A stretch of DNA of 64,000 bases from Chloroflexota bacterium (GCA_019873735.1 JAIOAQ010000007.1:27378-91377); one strand, 5' to 3'; counted from the stretch's first letter, positions 17,567-26,847 are shown. The notes: generated from the sequence alone by a model not told the origin. Numbers and translations: made by a program.

Positions 17567-18898
17567 ATGTCTGAGAACGAGGCGCAATCCCTCCCCCCTG
17601 TCCGCATAGATATTGCCTATAGCGTCATTGGCCTGGTGACCACCATTGTCTGGTCGGTTGTAGATGGCTGGCTGTTGTACTTTTACCTGCCGCCTGAAGG
17701 CCAGGGGACGGCGCTGGTCCCTGCCGCGCTTTACGGGACGGCCGTGCTGCTTGCGCGCCTGCTCAATGCTGTGCTCACCCCGCCTATCGGGTACTGGTCT
17801 GACCGCACGAACAGCCGCCTGGGACGCCGGCGGCCTTATATCCTGTTCTCTGGCTTGCCCTATTTGCTCCTCTTTGTCTTTTTGTGGACGCCGCCTTTGC
17901 GCCATGAGTCGCCGCTCAACCTGGTTTATCTGGGGCTTGTGCTGGTCTTGTTCAATGTGGCCCAAAGTTTGGTGACCATTCCATTGGGTTCGCTCCTGCC
18001 CGAACTGGCGCGGACGGACCGTCATCGCATCCGCATGACGGCCTGGAGTGCCAGTTTTCAACTGTTGGGCGTCATTCTTGCCGGCCTGGCGGGTTTTGTG
18101 ATTGACCGCTGGGGCTATGCGCCGGCCGCGTTGATCTACGCCGTTTTCCTCCTGCCGCTGTTGTATGCCCCTTTATTGTTCTTGCGCGAGCCGTCAGAGC
18201 GGCAGATGGGCGGGGAACGTTTTGGCTTTTGGCAGAGCATTCGCATCACCCTCTCCAACCGCCCGTTTCAAGTGCTGACCCTGACGGGGATCTGTTTCTG
18301 GACGGCGACGACTTTCTTGATTCTCATCGTGCCGTTTATTGTGACCGAAGTCTGCGGCCTGACGGTAGCCGATACGCCCTATTTTTATCTGCCGGCTGTG
18401 TTGGCCTCGCTGGCCTGCTACCCGCTGGTTAACTGGCTGGCCGGGCGCTTTGGCAAATGGCGTGTCTTTGCTGCTTCGCTGCTGGCTTCGGCTTGCGTCC
18501 TGCCGCTGCTGATGTTGATTGGGCCGTGGCTGCCTGTGCCGCTGATCGTCCAGGGCGTAGCCTGGATGACTATGCAGGCGGCGGCGCTTTCAGGCGTGGT
18601 GATGCTGCCGCAGACCTTTGCGGCTGAAATCACCGACTATGATGAGAAACTGACCGGCCAGCGGCGCGAGGGGGCTTACTATTCGGCCTGGAGCCTGCTT
18701 GACCAGGTGGTCAACGGCCTGGCGGGGGCTGTTTTACCGCTCTTGCTTTTGCTGGGCCGCAGCCGCCTGGATGCGCATGGGCCGCTTGGCGTTCGCCTGA
18801 CCGGGCTGGTTGGCGGTGTGCTGCTCCTGGCGGCTTTCTTCATCTTCCAGCGTTATCCATTGAAGTCCCTTTCAGAAAAGACAAAAGCGGCTGGATAG
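17567..18898 (+). CDS. MFS sugar:cation symporter (GPH/MelB family)
   Basis: 443 residues, twelve predicted membrane helices. The cytoplasmic loop after helix 2-3 has GYWSDRTNSRLGRRRPYIL, the hallmark of the glycoside-pentoside-hexuronide:cation symporters and their sucrose-transporter relatives. The later DYDEKLTGQRREGAYYSAW is the second family signature. Substrate and coupling ion cannot be read from sequence. It sits 15 bases after the GT87-like gene and 26 before the GNAT gene. Confidence 0.85.
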   Translation: MSENEAQSLPPVRIDIAYSVIGLVTTIVWSVVDGWLLYFYLPPEGQGTALVPAALYGTAVLLARLLNAVLTPPIGYWSDRTNSRLGRRRPYILFSGLPYLLLFVFLWTPPLRHESPLNLVYLGLVLVLFNVAQSLVTIPLGSLLPELARTDRHRIRMTAWSASFQLLGVILAGLAGFVIDRWGYAPAALIYAVFLLPLLYAPLLFLREPSERQMGGERFGFWQSIRITLSNRPFQVLTLTGICFWTATTFLILIVPFIVTEVCGLTVADTPYFYLPAVLASLACYPLVNWLAGRFGKWRVFAASLLASACVLPLLMLIGPWLPVPLIVQGVAWMTMQAAALSGVVMLPQTFAAEITDYDEKLTGQRREGAYYSAWSLLDQVVNGLAGAVLPLLLLLGRSRLDAHGPLGVRLTGLVGGVLLLAAFFIFQRYPLKSLSEKTKAAG

Positions 18899-18924
18899 GA
18901 GATGATTTGGCCGGAGGTGCTATC

Positions 18925-19719
18925 ATGAGTGACTTGGAACGCGTGGCAATGTTGGAACGCATCAATTATCTGACCATGGAACCGGTGGCTGCGGTTACCC
19001 CCGGCGCGGAGGTCATCCTTCAGGATGATGTTATCCTGACCAGCAGCAAGGTGTACCCGCTGCCCGAAGCCAATCACGCCTGCCTGTTACGCACCGACCC
19101 GCGCAAGGCCGAAGGGTTGATTGATGAAATCGTTGCCTACTTCGAGGCGCGCGGTATGCCGCCGGTGATTATGCTCTCCCCGGCATGTCAGCCCGCCGAC
19201 CTGCATCAGCGCCTGTTGGCGCGCGGCTTTCGCCGGCAGGAGCCCGACGAGACCTGGATGGTGATGGAAAATCTGCAACAACGCAAGGCGCCAAAAGTTG
19301 AAGCAAAGGTCCAGGTGCGTCAAATCACTCGCGCCGAGGCGCCACTTTTTGCCGAGGTGATGACCGCCGCGTATGAAATGCCTTCAGAGTATGCCGATGT
19401 GCTGGCCGATCTCCTGGCGCCGTCCATTGGCCTGCCGGGCATCACCCACTTCCTGGCCTTCAGCGGCGGCAAGGCCATTGCCACCCTCAGTTTGATGCGC
19501 TGGCAGGATTATGTCACTATTGGCAGCGCGGGCGTCTTGCCGGAATACCGCCGCGGCTTGCCCATTCTGGCAATGGCAGTTGAAGTGCTGACCGAGGCCC
19601 AGCGCCAGGGAGTCAAGACGGTGCTTGGACAAACTGTTCTCGGCCCGCTTTTTGAGCGTTTCCTGCGTTTTTGCGGTTTCTCCTATGCTTTTAAGCGCGT
19701 TCCTTATATGCTGGCATGA
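18925..19719 (+). CDS. GNAT-family N-acetyltransferase
   Basis: 264 residues, of which the C-terminal half (about 130-264) is a GNAT domain: VQVRQITRAEAPLF start, GKAIATLSLMRWQDYVTIGSAGVLPEYRRG as beta-4/beta-5 with a degenerate acetyl-CoA loop, and a final FLRFCGFSYAFKRVPY strand. The N-terminal half is likely a second, degenerate GNAT-like fold. The ATG at 18925 has GGAGG 7 bases upstream. It overlaps the next ABC ATPase gene by 4 bases, so the two are translationally coupled. Substrate unknown. Confidence 0.75.
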   Translation: MSDLERVAMLERINYLTMEPVAAVTPGAEVILQDDVILTSSKVYPLPEANHACLLRTDPRKAEGLIDEIVAYFEARGMPPVIMLSPACQPADLHQRLLARGFRRQEPDETWMVMENLQQRKAPKVEAKVQVRQITRAEAPLFAEVMTAAYEMPSEYADVLADLLAPSIGLPGITHFLAFSGGKAIATLSLMRWQDYVTIGSAGVLPEYRRGLPILAMAVEVLTEAQRQGVKTVLGQTVLGPLFERFLRFCGFSYAFKRVPYMLA

Positions 19720-20444
19720 CCACCTTAGTTGAAATTCGCGACTTGAGAAAGACGTATCAAACCGGCAGTGTCCGCTTTGAAGCCCTGCGCGGCATTTCGC
19801 TGGATGTAGAAGAAGGCGACTTCGCGGCCATTATGGGACAATCCGGCTCCGGCAAGTCCACCCTCCTGCATATCACCGGCGGTCTGGACCAGCCGACGGC
19901 TGGTTCTGTCCGAGTGGGCGGGACCATGCTCCAGGCCATGTCGGAGCGTGAACTGGCGCTCTTTCGGCGTGCACAGGTCGGGTTTGTCTTCCAGTTCTTC
20001 AACCTGATTGAGAACCTGAATGTGCGCGCCAATGTGGAATTGCCGGCCCTGCTGAAGGGCGGGCAGAGCCGGCGTGACATTCACCGGCGATGTTCCTTTC
20101 TGCTCGAACGGCTTGGCATTGCCGACCAGGCCAACAAATATCCCTGGGAACTTTCTGGGGGGCAGCAGCAGCGAGTGGCCATTGCGCGCGCCCTTATTAA
20201 TCAACCTGCCCTGCTGTTGGCAGATGAACCTACCGGCAACCTGGACAGCGCCAGCGGCGAGGAGGTGCTGAACATTCTGCGTCAGTTCAACCAGCAGGGA
20301 CAGACCATCTTGATGGTCACCCATGCCGCCTCAGCCGCGGCCCAGGCCGATTACATCTTCTTTATCCGCGACGGCCTGCTGGTGGATCAAATGCCGGGCG
20401 GCGACGAGAAGGCCATTGCCCAGCGCCTGGCAGACTTGCGGTAG
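19716..20444 (+). CDS. ABC transporter ATP-binding protein, MacB/LolD type
   Basis: 242 residues. Walker A is GQSGSGKST, the Q-loop is in VGFVFQFFNL, the signature is LSGGQQQRVAIARAL and Walker B is LLADEPTGNLD, all typical of the MacB/LolD/FtsE group that powers FtsX-type permeases. The permease gene begins 7 bases downstream, so the two form one transporter that extracts or exports lipids, lipoproteins or peptides, or works mechanically. Confidence 0.93.
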   Translation: MTTLVEIRDLRKTYQTGSVRFEALRGISLDVEEGDFAAIMGQSGSGKSTLLHITGGLDQPTAGSVRVGGTMLQAMSERELALFRRAQVGFVFQFFNLIENLNVRANVELPALLKGGQSRRDIHRRCSFLLERLGIADQANKYPWELSGGQQQRVAIARALINQPALLLADEPTGNLDSASGEEVLNILRQFNQQGQTILMVTHAASAAAQADYIFFIRDGLLVDQMPGGDEKAIAQRLADLR

Positions 20445-20451
20445 GGTTTCC

Positions 20452-22779
20452 ATGCATGCTATTTGGCAAAAGATCTGGGCCGATTTGCTGCACCGCCGTC
20501 TGGTCTCGCTGTTGATTCTTGGCACCATTGCGGCCGCAGCCGCCCTGCTCACATTGGCGCTCATCACGCTTTTCAACCTTGAAGCCCCCTACGATAAATC
20601 TCATGCTGAATTGAACGGCGCGCATTTGTGGCTGCACTTTAAGCCCGGCCGGGTGCGCGCGATGGATATCCGTCAGATCGAATCTCTGCCCCAGGTAACA
20701 GAGAGCACTGGCCGGCAGTTCAGTTACACCACCTCGGTGCGTTTCAACCAGCAGCGTGTGCCGGTCAGCCTGCGGGTCATACCGCCTGAGCCGCCGCGCG
20801 TCAATCGCCTGCGCCTGCTGTCTGGCCGTCTCCTTAACCCTGGAGAGGATGAGGTACTCATCAGTCGTGATTTGCGCGATATTTACCATTTGGGGCCGGG
20901 CGATCAGTTGGAAATCCTGCGCGCCGATGGCCGCCGTGTCACCCTGCCCATTGTGGGGGTGGTTTACGACCCCATGTACGATAATTATCGCAGCAGCCTG
21001 CCGCCTTATGCTTACTTGAGCGAGGATTTGCTTGCCAGTCTCTTTCCGGACAAATCAACCTGGGAATGGTCGTTGGGCTTGCGCCTGGCAGACCCGGAAG
21101 CCGTGCAGACTGTGCTGGAGCAAATTGAAGCAATGCGCACGGTTACGTTTATTGCCAGCCATACCGATTGGCGCGATGTGCGCAGTTCGGCCATCTTTGA
21201 CGCTCAAATGGCCTTTATTTTCCTTTCTGCATTCAGTTTTTTTGCTATTCTGGCTACTGTCTTGATTGTGGTCAGCATTGTCAGTTCCACCGTATTGGCG
21301 CAAATCAAGCAGATTGGCATTCTCAAGGCGGTCGGTTTTACCGGCCAACAGGTATTGGGGGTGTATGTTGGCCAGTATGCTCTCTTAAGTTTGCTTGGCA
21401 CAATATTGGGCTTCCTGCTGGGGCTGGGATTGGCGCCGTTGCCGCTGAAGACGGTTACGGCCTCGCTCAATACCGCCTACCGGCCGCCTTTCAACCCGTG
21501 GACCATGTTGATTGTCTTTGTGGCTGTGCCCGGCATAACCATGCTGGCTGCAATGACGGCCTCGGCCCGCGGCGCGCGCGTCAACACAATTCAGGCGATT
21601 GCCGTTGGCGGCGAGACTCTGCTGAAAAAATCCTTCTGGCTGGCGCGCGTATTGGAAAGGGCCGGCGCGCCTATGCCGCTGGTGCTGGGCGTGAACGATG
21701 TGTTTGTCAAGCCGCTGCGTTCTATCCTGGCGGGCATCAACCTGACGCTGGGCGTTATGGGGGTTGTCTTTGGCTTGGCGCTTTCCGGCACGATTCGGGT
21801 TTACCGCCAAAACCCTGCTTTGCTGGGTCTGGTCTATGATGCGATTGTCACGCGCGAGCAAAGCAGTGACGACCGGGCGCGGCGGCTGATTGCGCAGGCG
21901 CCGGGCGTGGAGGCTTTTTACGGCGAGTACTTGGTCGAAGCCCAAACGCTGGATGGACGTTTGCTCAAACTGCGCGCTGTAGAAGGCGATATGGAAGCCT
22001 TCCCTTTTCACATTCTTGAAGGACGTTTCTTTCAGCCGGGGAGCAGCGAAGCCCTGGCCGGCAAAGGCTTGCTTGACTGGCTGGGGCTAAAGGTGGGCGA
22101 TTCGTTAACGCTGGTTTTGGATAAGGACGATGGTCCTCAGGCGACCTGGGTGATTGTGGGCGAATATCCTGAACCGGCAGATGCCGGTCAACGCTTGATG
22201 GTGAGTCTCTCCAGTGTGCGCCCGCTGCTGAAACACACCGATCCCAGCACGTACTACTTGAAACTATCACCCTCGGCCGATCCGCAGGCTATCCGCGCTT
22301 TTCTTTCCCCGCGCCGCGAATCAGATTTGAACTTTACGTTGATGGAGGATGTGATCCCCAGCACGGTCATCTATTTGCAGGTGGCCATTTTTGCGTTGGC
22401 CGGCATCTTGATTGGCATTGCGATGGTGAACATCCTGATCATGTCCCTCCTCTCGGCTCAGGAAAAACTGCGGGTGGTGGGCATCCTGAAAACGGTGGGT
22501 ATGACTCCCTGGCAGGTCATCTTCATGTTCATCACCAGCGCATCCTTTTTGGGGATGTTATCCATTGCAGCGGGGGTGCCGGCAGGACTGGTTTTGACGA
22601 GGAATTTGTTGAATCTGATGGCCGATTTTACCGGCTTTGGCCAGATCTCTGTTTCTGTGGGGAAGGCCGCCCTGTTGGCGCTTTTACCGTTTACGCTCTT
22701 TGTCAGTGTTTTGGGGAGTTTCTTGCCGGCGCGCTGGGCGGCAAAGGTCTACATTGTTCACGTCTTGCGAAAAGAGTAA
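20452..22779 (+). CDS. FtsX/MacB-type ABC transporter permease, large form with two FtsX units
   Basis: 775 residues from ATG 20452. A membrane helix at about 15-40 is followed by an extracytoplasmic domain (about 45-245), three helices (about 250-400), a fourth near 435, a second extracytoplasmic domain (about 470-640) and three last helices. This ten-helix duplicated layout is the predicted-permease form of the FtsX family. ILKAVGFT and GILKTVGMTPWQV are the two FtsX cytoplasmic coupling motifs. It ends the five-gene cluster and converges on the P1 peptidase gene. Confidence 0.9.
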   Translation: MHAIWQKIWADLLHRRLVSLLILGTIAAAAALLTLALITLFNLEAPYDKSHAELNGAHLWLHFKPGRVRAMDIRQIESLPQVTESTGRQFSYTTSVRFNQQRVPVSLRVIPPEPPRVNRLRLLSGRLLNPGEDEVLISRDLRDIYHLGPGDQLEILRADGRRVTLPIVGVVYDPMYDNYRSSLPPYAYLSEDLLASLFPDKSTWEWSLGLRLADPEAVQTVLEQIEAMRTVTFIASHTDWRDVRSSAIFDAQMAFIFLSAFSFFAILATVLIVVSIVSSTVLAQIKQIGILKAVGFTGQQVLGVYVGQYALLSLLGTILGFLLGLGLAPLPLKTVTASLNTAYRPPFNPWTMLIVFVAVPGITMLAAMTASARGARVNTIQAIAVGGETLLKKSFWLARVLERAGAPMPLVLGVNDVFVKPLRSILAGINLTLGVMGVVFGLALSGTIRVYRQNPALLGLVYDAIVTREQSSDDRARRLIAQAPGVEAFYGEYLVEAQTLDGRLLKLRAVEGDMEAFPFHILEGRFFQPGSSEALAGKGLLDWLGLKVGDSLTLVLDKDDGPQATWVIVGEYPEPADAGQRLMVSLSSVRPLLKHTDPSTYYLKLSPSADPQAIRAFLSPRRESDLNFTLMEDVIPSTVIYLQVAIFALAGILIGIAMVNILIMSLLSAQEKLRVVGILKTVGMTPWQVIFMFITSASFLGMLSIAAGVPAGLVLTRNLLNLMADFTGFGQISVSVGKAALLALLPFTLFVSVLGSFLPARWAAKVYIVHVLRKE

Positions 22780-22788
22780 CGAAGCAGG

Positions 22789-23781
22789 TTACTGGCCCAA
22801 TCCGGGCAGTCCGCCCGCCGGGGCGGCATAACGGACAGCCTGGATCACGGCCTGAGCAAATGCTTCGGCTGCAAAAGTTCCGATCAGACTGACATCTGCC
22901 CGGCGGCCGCCGGTAGCCAGCGCAAAAATGGTATCGCCGTCCAGCATGGTATGCGCCGGGCGGATGGTACGCGCCAGGCCATCTTGCGCCATTTGTGCCA
23001 CTTTGTTGGTTTCGGCTTTTGTCAATTGGGCGTTTACGGCTACAACGCCGATAACTGTGTTGCTTCGTTCTGCAAGGGTCAGGATGGTGCGCCCGACGAA
23101 TGTCTGCATGACGCTCAATGTGTTGGCAAATGCGCCCGTCTCTCCCAGCCGCAAGGGTCCGGCCTGAAGTGGACGCGCTCCGGCCAAAATTTGTCCGCTG
23201 GAAGGGTCAATCACATCGCCAAAGGCATTGACTGCTGCCAGTGCGCCGACTACCAGGCCGCCTCCGATTTGCAAACTGGCGGTGCCGATTCCGGCTTTCA
23301 TGGCGCGCTGCATGCCAAAGATCTTACCGACCGATGCGCCTGTCCCCACGCCGACATTGCCCTGCGCCGGCGGCTGAGATGAGGCGTTCAGGCAGGCCTG
23401 GTAACCCATGTCTGCATCTGGGCGCACATCTGGCCGTCCCAACCCCAAATCGAACAATACGGCAGCCGGAACAATAGGCACGCGGGCTACGCCGGTGTTG
23501 AAGCCGATCTTCTGTTCTTCCAGATAACGCATGACGCCGGCGGCCGCATCCAGCCCGAAGGCCGAACCGCCGGTCAGTAAGACGGCATGTACCTTTTCCA
23601 CCAGGTTGAGAGGGTTGAGCAAATCGGTCTCGCGCGTACCGGGCGCGCCGCCGCGCTGATCCACACCGCCAACCGCTCCTCTGCGGCAGAGAACGACGGT
23701 GCAGCCGGTCAGCGCCTGGCCGTCTTGGGCATGTCCCACCTCGATGCCAGGTACATCGGTGATGGCATTTTTCCAGGCCAT
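22789..23781 (-). CDS. P1-family peptidase (DmpA/NylC-like, N-terminal nucleophile)
   Basis: 330 residues from ATG 23781. Typical P1/S58 features: ITDVPGIEVGHAQD, GCTVVLCRRGAVGGVDQRGG, LLTGGSAFGLDAAAGVM and the C-terminal THTMLDGDTIFALATG-like block. Members autocleave to an alpha and a beta chain and act as aminopeptidases, D-esterases or amide-oligomer hydrolases. The closest feel is the NylC-like branch. The gene begins 10 bases after a 60-residue hypothetical gene, with which it is probably co-transcribed. Confidence 0.85.
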   Translation of the reverse strand: MAWKNAITDVPGIEVGHAQDGQALTGCTVVLCRRGAVGGVDQRGGAPGTRETDLLNPLNLVEKVHAVLLTGGSAFGLDAAAGVMRYLEEQKIGFNTGVARVPIVPAAVLFDLGLGRPDVRPDADMGYQACLNASSQPPAQGNVGVGTGASVGKIFGMQRAMKAGIGTASLQIGGGLVVGALAAVNAFGDVIDPSSGQILAGARPLQAGPLRLGETGAFANTLSVMQTFVGRTILTLAERSNTVIGVVAVNAQLTKAETNKVAQMAQDGLARTIRPAHTMLDGDTIFALATGGRRADVSLIGTFAAEAFAQAVIQAVRYAAPAGGLPGLGQ

Positions 23782-23790
23782 ATGCAAGGC

Positions 23791-23973
23791 TTATTTCAGG
23801 ATATGCACCAACTCCAAAAATTCCTGCCACTCTTCTTCAAAAAAGTGCAGGGTGACGTTGTTCAATTCCATGTGATAGGTGGTTTCGCCGTCGGGTTCCT
23901 CGGCGCTCCATACCAGGTAGTTCTCTGTTTCGGCGAGGGTTTGCGTCTTGGGTTCGAGGTCGCTTTTAGACAT
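23791..23973 (-). CDS. Small conserved hypothetical protein, 60 residues
   Basis: The ATG at 23973 has AAGGAG 7 bases upstream, so this is a real small gene. It is acidic with no membrane segment; the pattern ETTYHMELNNVTLHFFEEEW suggests a small beta-hairpin and helix fold. Its function is unknown. It lies 9 bases upstream of the P1 peptidase start and 20 bases downstream of a mobile mini-element. Confidence 0.65.
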   Translation of the reverse strand: MSKSDLEPKTQTLAETENYLVWSAEEPDGETTYHMELNNVTLHFFEEEWQEFLELVHILK

Positions 23974-23993
23974 GGGTTTCTCCTTGTTTGATA

Positions 23994-24115
23994 GTAACTG
24001 CCTGCCCTCCCGCAGGTTTTGGCGCAATGTCCAAGCCAGAAGACGTCTCCAAAATCACCAGCATTGCTGGTCAGCCCCGTTCTAACCTGCGGGAGGGTTA
24101 AGGGTAGGCAATTAC
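23994..24115. mobile_element. GTAA-ended palindromic mini-element, copy B (long form)
   Basis: 122 bp, ends GTAACTGCC and GGCAATTAC. It is bracketed by the perfect 8-bp direct repeat GTTTGATA (23986-23993 and 24116-24123). Inner arms CCCTCCCGCAGGTT (24005-24018) and AACCTGCGGGAGGG (24084-24097) enclose a 65-bp middle that, reversed, matches copy C at 25511 base for base except for a few changes. It encodes no protein. Confidence 0.85.
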
Positions 24116-24166
24116 GTTTGATAATATTATAAGGTGTGGGCGGGAAATTACAACCACCATCCCTGG

Positions 24167-25378
24167 TTATGGTTTGGGACGGCGGAGTTTCTGCCACAGA
24201 CGGGTGAATATGTCTTTGAAACGGGACCAGGCTGGGGGTCTGGCGGGAACCGAGGGGGGTTCTTCGGGGGGCCAGGGGTCCAGGTCAAACATCTTCCGCA
24301 AGACGTAGCGTCCAATCAGGGTGAATGTTGCCAGGATGGGGGCAGCGATGATGATGCCGATAAAGCCGATCAGGCTGGCTGCAACCAGGGCTGCAACCAG
24401 TACAGCCGCGGGGTGAACTTTAAGCGTGTGGGACATGACGCGCGGGGAAACGTAGGCGTCGAAAATCTGGTCAATCAGCAGGGCGATGATGAGAACGACC
24501 AGGCTGTAGGTCAGCGGCTGCATGCCAAAGAGTTTGTAGTTTTGAAAATAGGTGACCAGGAAGAGCACAATCCAGTTGATGGCCGGGCCGATGTAGGGGA
24601 CAAAGCGGGCGATGCCGGCCAGCAGCGCCAGGCCGAGTGCGTAGCGTACACCCAACAGGCTGAGCACGATGAAGTAGACCAACATTGCCAGGCTGACGAT
24701 GATGATCTGACCCCGCAGGAAGGCGTTCCAGATGCGTCCTAATTGTTTCCCCAGTTGGCGGATGTCATCGGCGTAGCCTGGCAGGTCAATTTCAATGATG
24801 CGTTCGCGCAGGCCGCCGCTTTCGACCAGGACGAAGTAGGAGGTGATCAGGATGAAAAACGTCCAGCCAAAGGCCTCTGCTGCCCGGCCTGCCAGGGTGC
24901 CGATCAGGCTGCCAAGCCGGCCCAGCAGGTTTTGGGCATTGGCAAGCACCTGGTCTCCCAGGGTGTCCATGCGGATTGTGTTGAAGTCGAGTTCAAAGGG
25001 GCCGATCTGGTACACCTGATGAGAGAGTTGCTCCAGGAGGAGCGGCAATTCGGTCAGGCCGCGGTTGACCAGGTCAATCAGGCTTTGCGCTTGTTGAATC
25101 AGGCCCACGCCGCCGGCGGTGAGCAGACCGAGCAGGATCAAAATCAGCAGGGCATAAACCAGCCCTACAGCGCCATTCCAGCGGATGTTCAGCTTGCGGT
25201 GCAGGAAGTCGGCGATGGGGTGCAGCAAATACGCCAGGGTGAAAGCAAGGATGAACGGGCCAAGCAGGTAGTGGAACTTTACCAGGAAGGCTGCCGTCAG
25301 CGCCACAAGGCTGAAGCCGACGACCAGTTTCGTCCCCATGCCCCAGCGCGGGGAGGATGAAGCGGGTGTTTCTGTCAT
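24167..25378 (-). CDS. AI-2E-family (PerM/TqsA-type) membrane permease
   Basis: 403 residues from ATG 25378. Seven to eight membrane helices follow the family layout: a helix pair near the N-terminus, an amphipathic central region (about 110-190), then LLAGIARFVPYIGPAINWI, the most conserved motif of the family, and a Pro-rich cytoplasmic tail. Members export or pass small molecules; the AI-2 substrate is shown for only a few. In-frame codons upstream of 25378 run into repeat DNA and are not counted. Promoter not evident. Confidence 0.85.
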   Translation of the reverse strand: MTETPASSSPRWGMGTKLVVGFSLVALTAAFLVKFHYLLGPFILAFTLAYLLHPIADFLHRKLNIRWNGAVGLVYALLILILLGLLTAGGVGLIQQAQSLIDLVNRGLTELPLLLEQLSHQVYQIGPFELDFNTIRMDTLGDQVLANAQNLLGRLGSLIGTLAGRAAEAFGWTFFILITSYFVLVESGGLRERIIEIDLPGYADDIRQLGKQLGRIWNAFLRGQIIIVSLAMLVYFIVLSLLGVRYALGLALLAGIARFVPYIGPAINWIVLFLVTYFQNYKLFGMQPLTYSLVVLIIALLIDQIFDAYVSPRVMSHTLKVHPAAVLVAALVAASLIGFIGIIIAAPILATFTLIGRYVLRKMFDLDPWPPEEPPSVPARPPAWSRFKDIFTRLWQKLRRPKP

Positions 25379-25796
25379 TGTCTTTGTGACCTCGGTTTCA
25401 TTGTAGCCTGTGCCGGGCATTTTTTCAACCATGGGTTGTGGCGCTGGTGCAAAAGGCATCCACAGATTGCGCAGATTGCACAGATTGGGCTTCAAAGTTT
25501 GTGCAATCTGGTAATTGCCCAGCCTTAACCCTCCCGCAGGTTAGAACGGGGCTGACCGGCGATGCTGGTGATTTTGGAGACGTCTTCCGGCTTGGACATT
25601 GTGCCAAAACCTGCGGGAGGGTAGGCAGTTATGATATCTGTGCCAATCTGTGGCAAAAAACAACCTGCCGCAAATGCTGCGGTTGCGTAAATCTTAAGAT
25701 TCTTTGCCGATGGAAATTTGTATAATAATAAAGAGCAATGCCACTGTCGTTGCGGTGTTACCGTGCAAGAGGTCTCACAAGCAGAGGAGGTGGATG
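25379..25796. other. 418-bp gene-free stretch: dispersed repeats, element C, promoter region of usp
   Basis: It holds a tract of CACAGATT/GCAGATTG units (about 25463-25490) with its outward continuation ATCTGTGCCAATCTGTGG (25636-25653). Between them sits mini-element C, so the element landed inside an older dispersed repeat. TATAAT at 25721-25726 is the likely -10 of the universal stress protein gene; no convincing -35 is seen. Nothing here looks coding. Confidence 0.6.
25511..25632. mobile_element. GTAA-ended palindromic mini-element, copy C (long form)
   Basis: 122 bp, the same length as copy B but in the opposite orientation. Ends are GTAATTGCC and GGCAGTTAT. The flanking 8-mers GCAATCTG and GATATCTG match at 6 of 8 positions, consistent with an aged target duplication. 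Confidence 0.75.
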
Positions 25797-26216
25797 ATGT
25801 TCAAGAACATCCTTTTGGGTGTAGATGGCTCAGCCCATGCTCTCAAGGCCGCGAAGGTGGCCGGAGAACTGGCGCGTGCCATGCAGGCTGATTTGCGCAT
25901 CGTCGCCGCCTACGACCCTGTGCCGTCTTATCTGGGCGAGCCGAATTTGTTAGATACCATCGCCGCCCGCCAGAAGCACGCCGAGGAAATTATCCAGGCT
26001 GCTTTGAAGGAAGTCGGTCCAACTCCGACTGAGGTCAAGACCGAGATGTTGGAGGGATCGGCTGCCGAAGTAATCATTGAGGTGGCCAACACGCGCAAAA
26101 CAGATTTGATTGTCGTCGGCTCGCGCGGCTTGGGGCAACTGGTTGGATTGCTGCTTGGCAGCCAAAGCCAGAAGATTATCCAGCATGCTCCCTGCCCGGT
26201 GTTGGTCGTCCGTTGA
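25797..26216 (+). CDS. Universal stress protein (UspA family)
   Basis: 139 residues, a single Usp domain. It begins FKNILLGVDGSAHALKAAK and ends with the ATP-binding type motif GSRGLGQLVGLLLGSQSQKI then HAPCPVLVV. AGGAGG lies 6 bases before the ATG at 25797; an adjacent ATG three bases earlier would be too close to it. It is monocistronic with TATAAT about 70 bases upstream. Usp proteins bind ATP and support survival under stress; no specific partner is suggested here. Confidence 0.92.
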   Translation: MFKNILLGVDGSAHALKAAKVAGELARAMQADLRIVAAYDPVPSYLGEPNLLDTIAARQKHAEEIIQAALKEVGPTPTEVKTEMLEGSAAEVIIEVANTRKTDLIVVGSRGLGQLVGLLLGSQSQKIIQHAPCPVLVVR

Positions 26217-26224
26217 TTGCCGGC

Positions 26225-26827
26225 TCAAAGGTCAAATTGTTGCGCCAGGCGTTCGGCTTTGGCGAACTCCTCGGGCGTATTGACGTTCCAAAAAGCCAGC
26301 CCTGAGGGGTCGGCCGTGGCTACTTCGTCTGGGGTCAGGACGCGCACCTTGACGGACGGGAACCAGGCGATGACCTTCCATTCTCCGGCCTCGATGGCAG
26401 AAAGAATGGCCGGAAGACAGGCGGCGCGCCGATAGACAGCATGGAACGGCTCGTATCCCTCGTCGGTTTTGGGGATGACCACATCCGCTTCTTCGCGAAG
26501 CATCAGGCTGGCGGCGTTTTCGATGAGCGTTGGACTGGCGAAGGGCATGTCACAGGCCACAACCGCGACGTACTCGCCGCGGGCCGAAGCGATTGCAGTG
26601 TAGAGTCCGCCCAGGGCGCCGCGGCCCGGCCAAAGGTCTGGCGTGAGCCGCAGGCCGAGAAACGCGTAGGCTTCCGGCCGGTTGGTGGTTACCAGAATCT
26701 CATCCGCGATCGGCCGCAGCCGATCTGCCACGCGCTGGATGAGAGGCTGTCCCAGGAATGGCATCAAAGCCTTATCCTGTCCCATGCGCGCCGATCTTCC
26801 GCCGGCCTGGATTACAAGGCTGAGCAT
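26225..26827 (-). CDS. mobA: Molybdenum cofactor guanylyltransferase
   Basis: 200 residues. The nucleotidyltransferase N-terminus has AGGRSARMGQDKAL, followed by the VACDMPF metal-binding Asp and an FHAVYRRAACLPAI block, standard for MobA. It attaches GMP to molybdopterin to make the bis-MGD precursor. A MobA/MocA-like relative with another substrate is possible. The start at 26827 has TATAAT 7 bases upstream and no Shine-Dalgarno, so it is probably leaderless. It diverges from amrS, with which it shares a 20-bp promoter. Confidence 0.85.
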   Translation of the reverse strand: MLSLVIQAGGRSARMGQDKALMPFLGQPLIQRVADRLRPIADEILVTTNRPEAYAFLGLRLTPDLWPGRGALGGLYTAIASARGEYVAVVACDMPFASPTLIENAASLMLREEADVVIPKTDEGYEPFHAVYRRAACLPAILSAIEAGEWKVIAWFPSVKVRVLTPDEVATADPSGLAFWNVNTPEEFAKAERLAQQFDL

Positions 26828-26847
26828 GAGGTATATTATAGAGCGGA
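26828..26847. promoter_or_regulatory. Shared bidirectional -10 element between mobA and amrS
   Basis: Twenty bases separate the start codons. The core TATATTATA gives TATAAT on the minus strand (26840-26835), 7 bases from the mobA ATG, and TATTAT on the plus strand (26834-26839), 8 bases from the amrS ATG. No Shine-Dalgarno exists for either gene. Confidence 0.6.

Noticed and set aside
25438..25725. A 95-codon frame across mini-element C
   Set aside because: Its codons are those of the element and flanking repeat; similar chance frames appear in the other copies.
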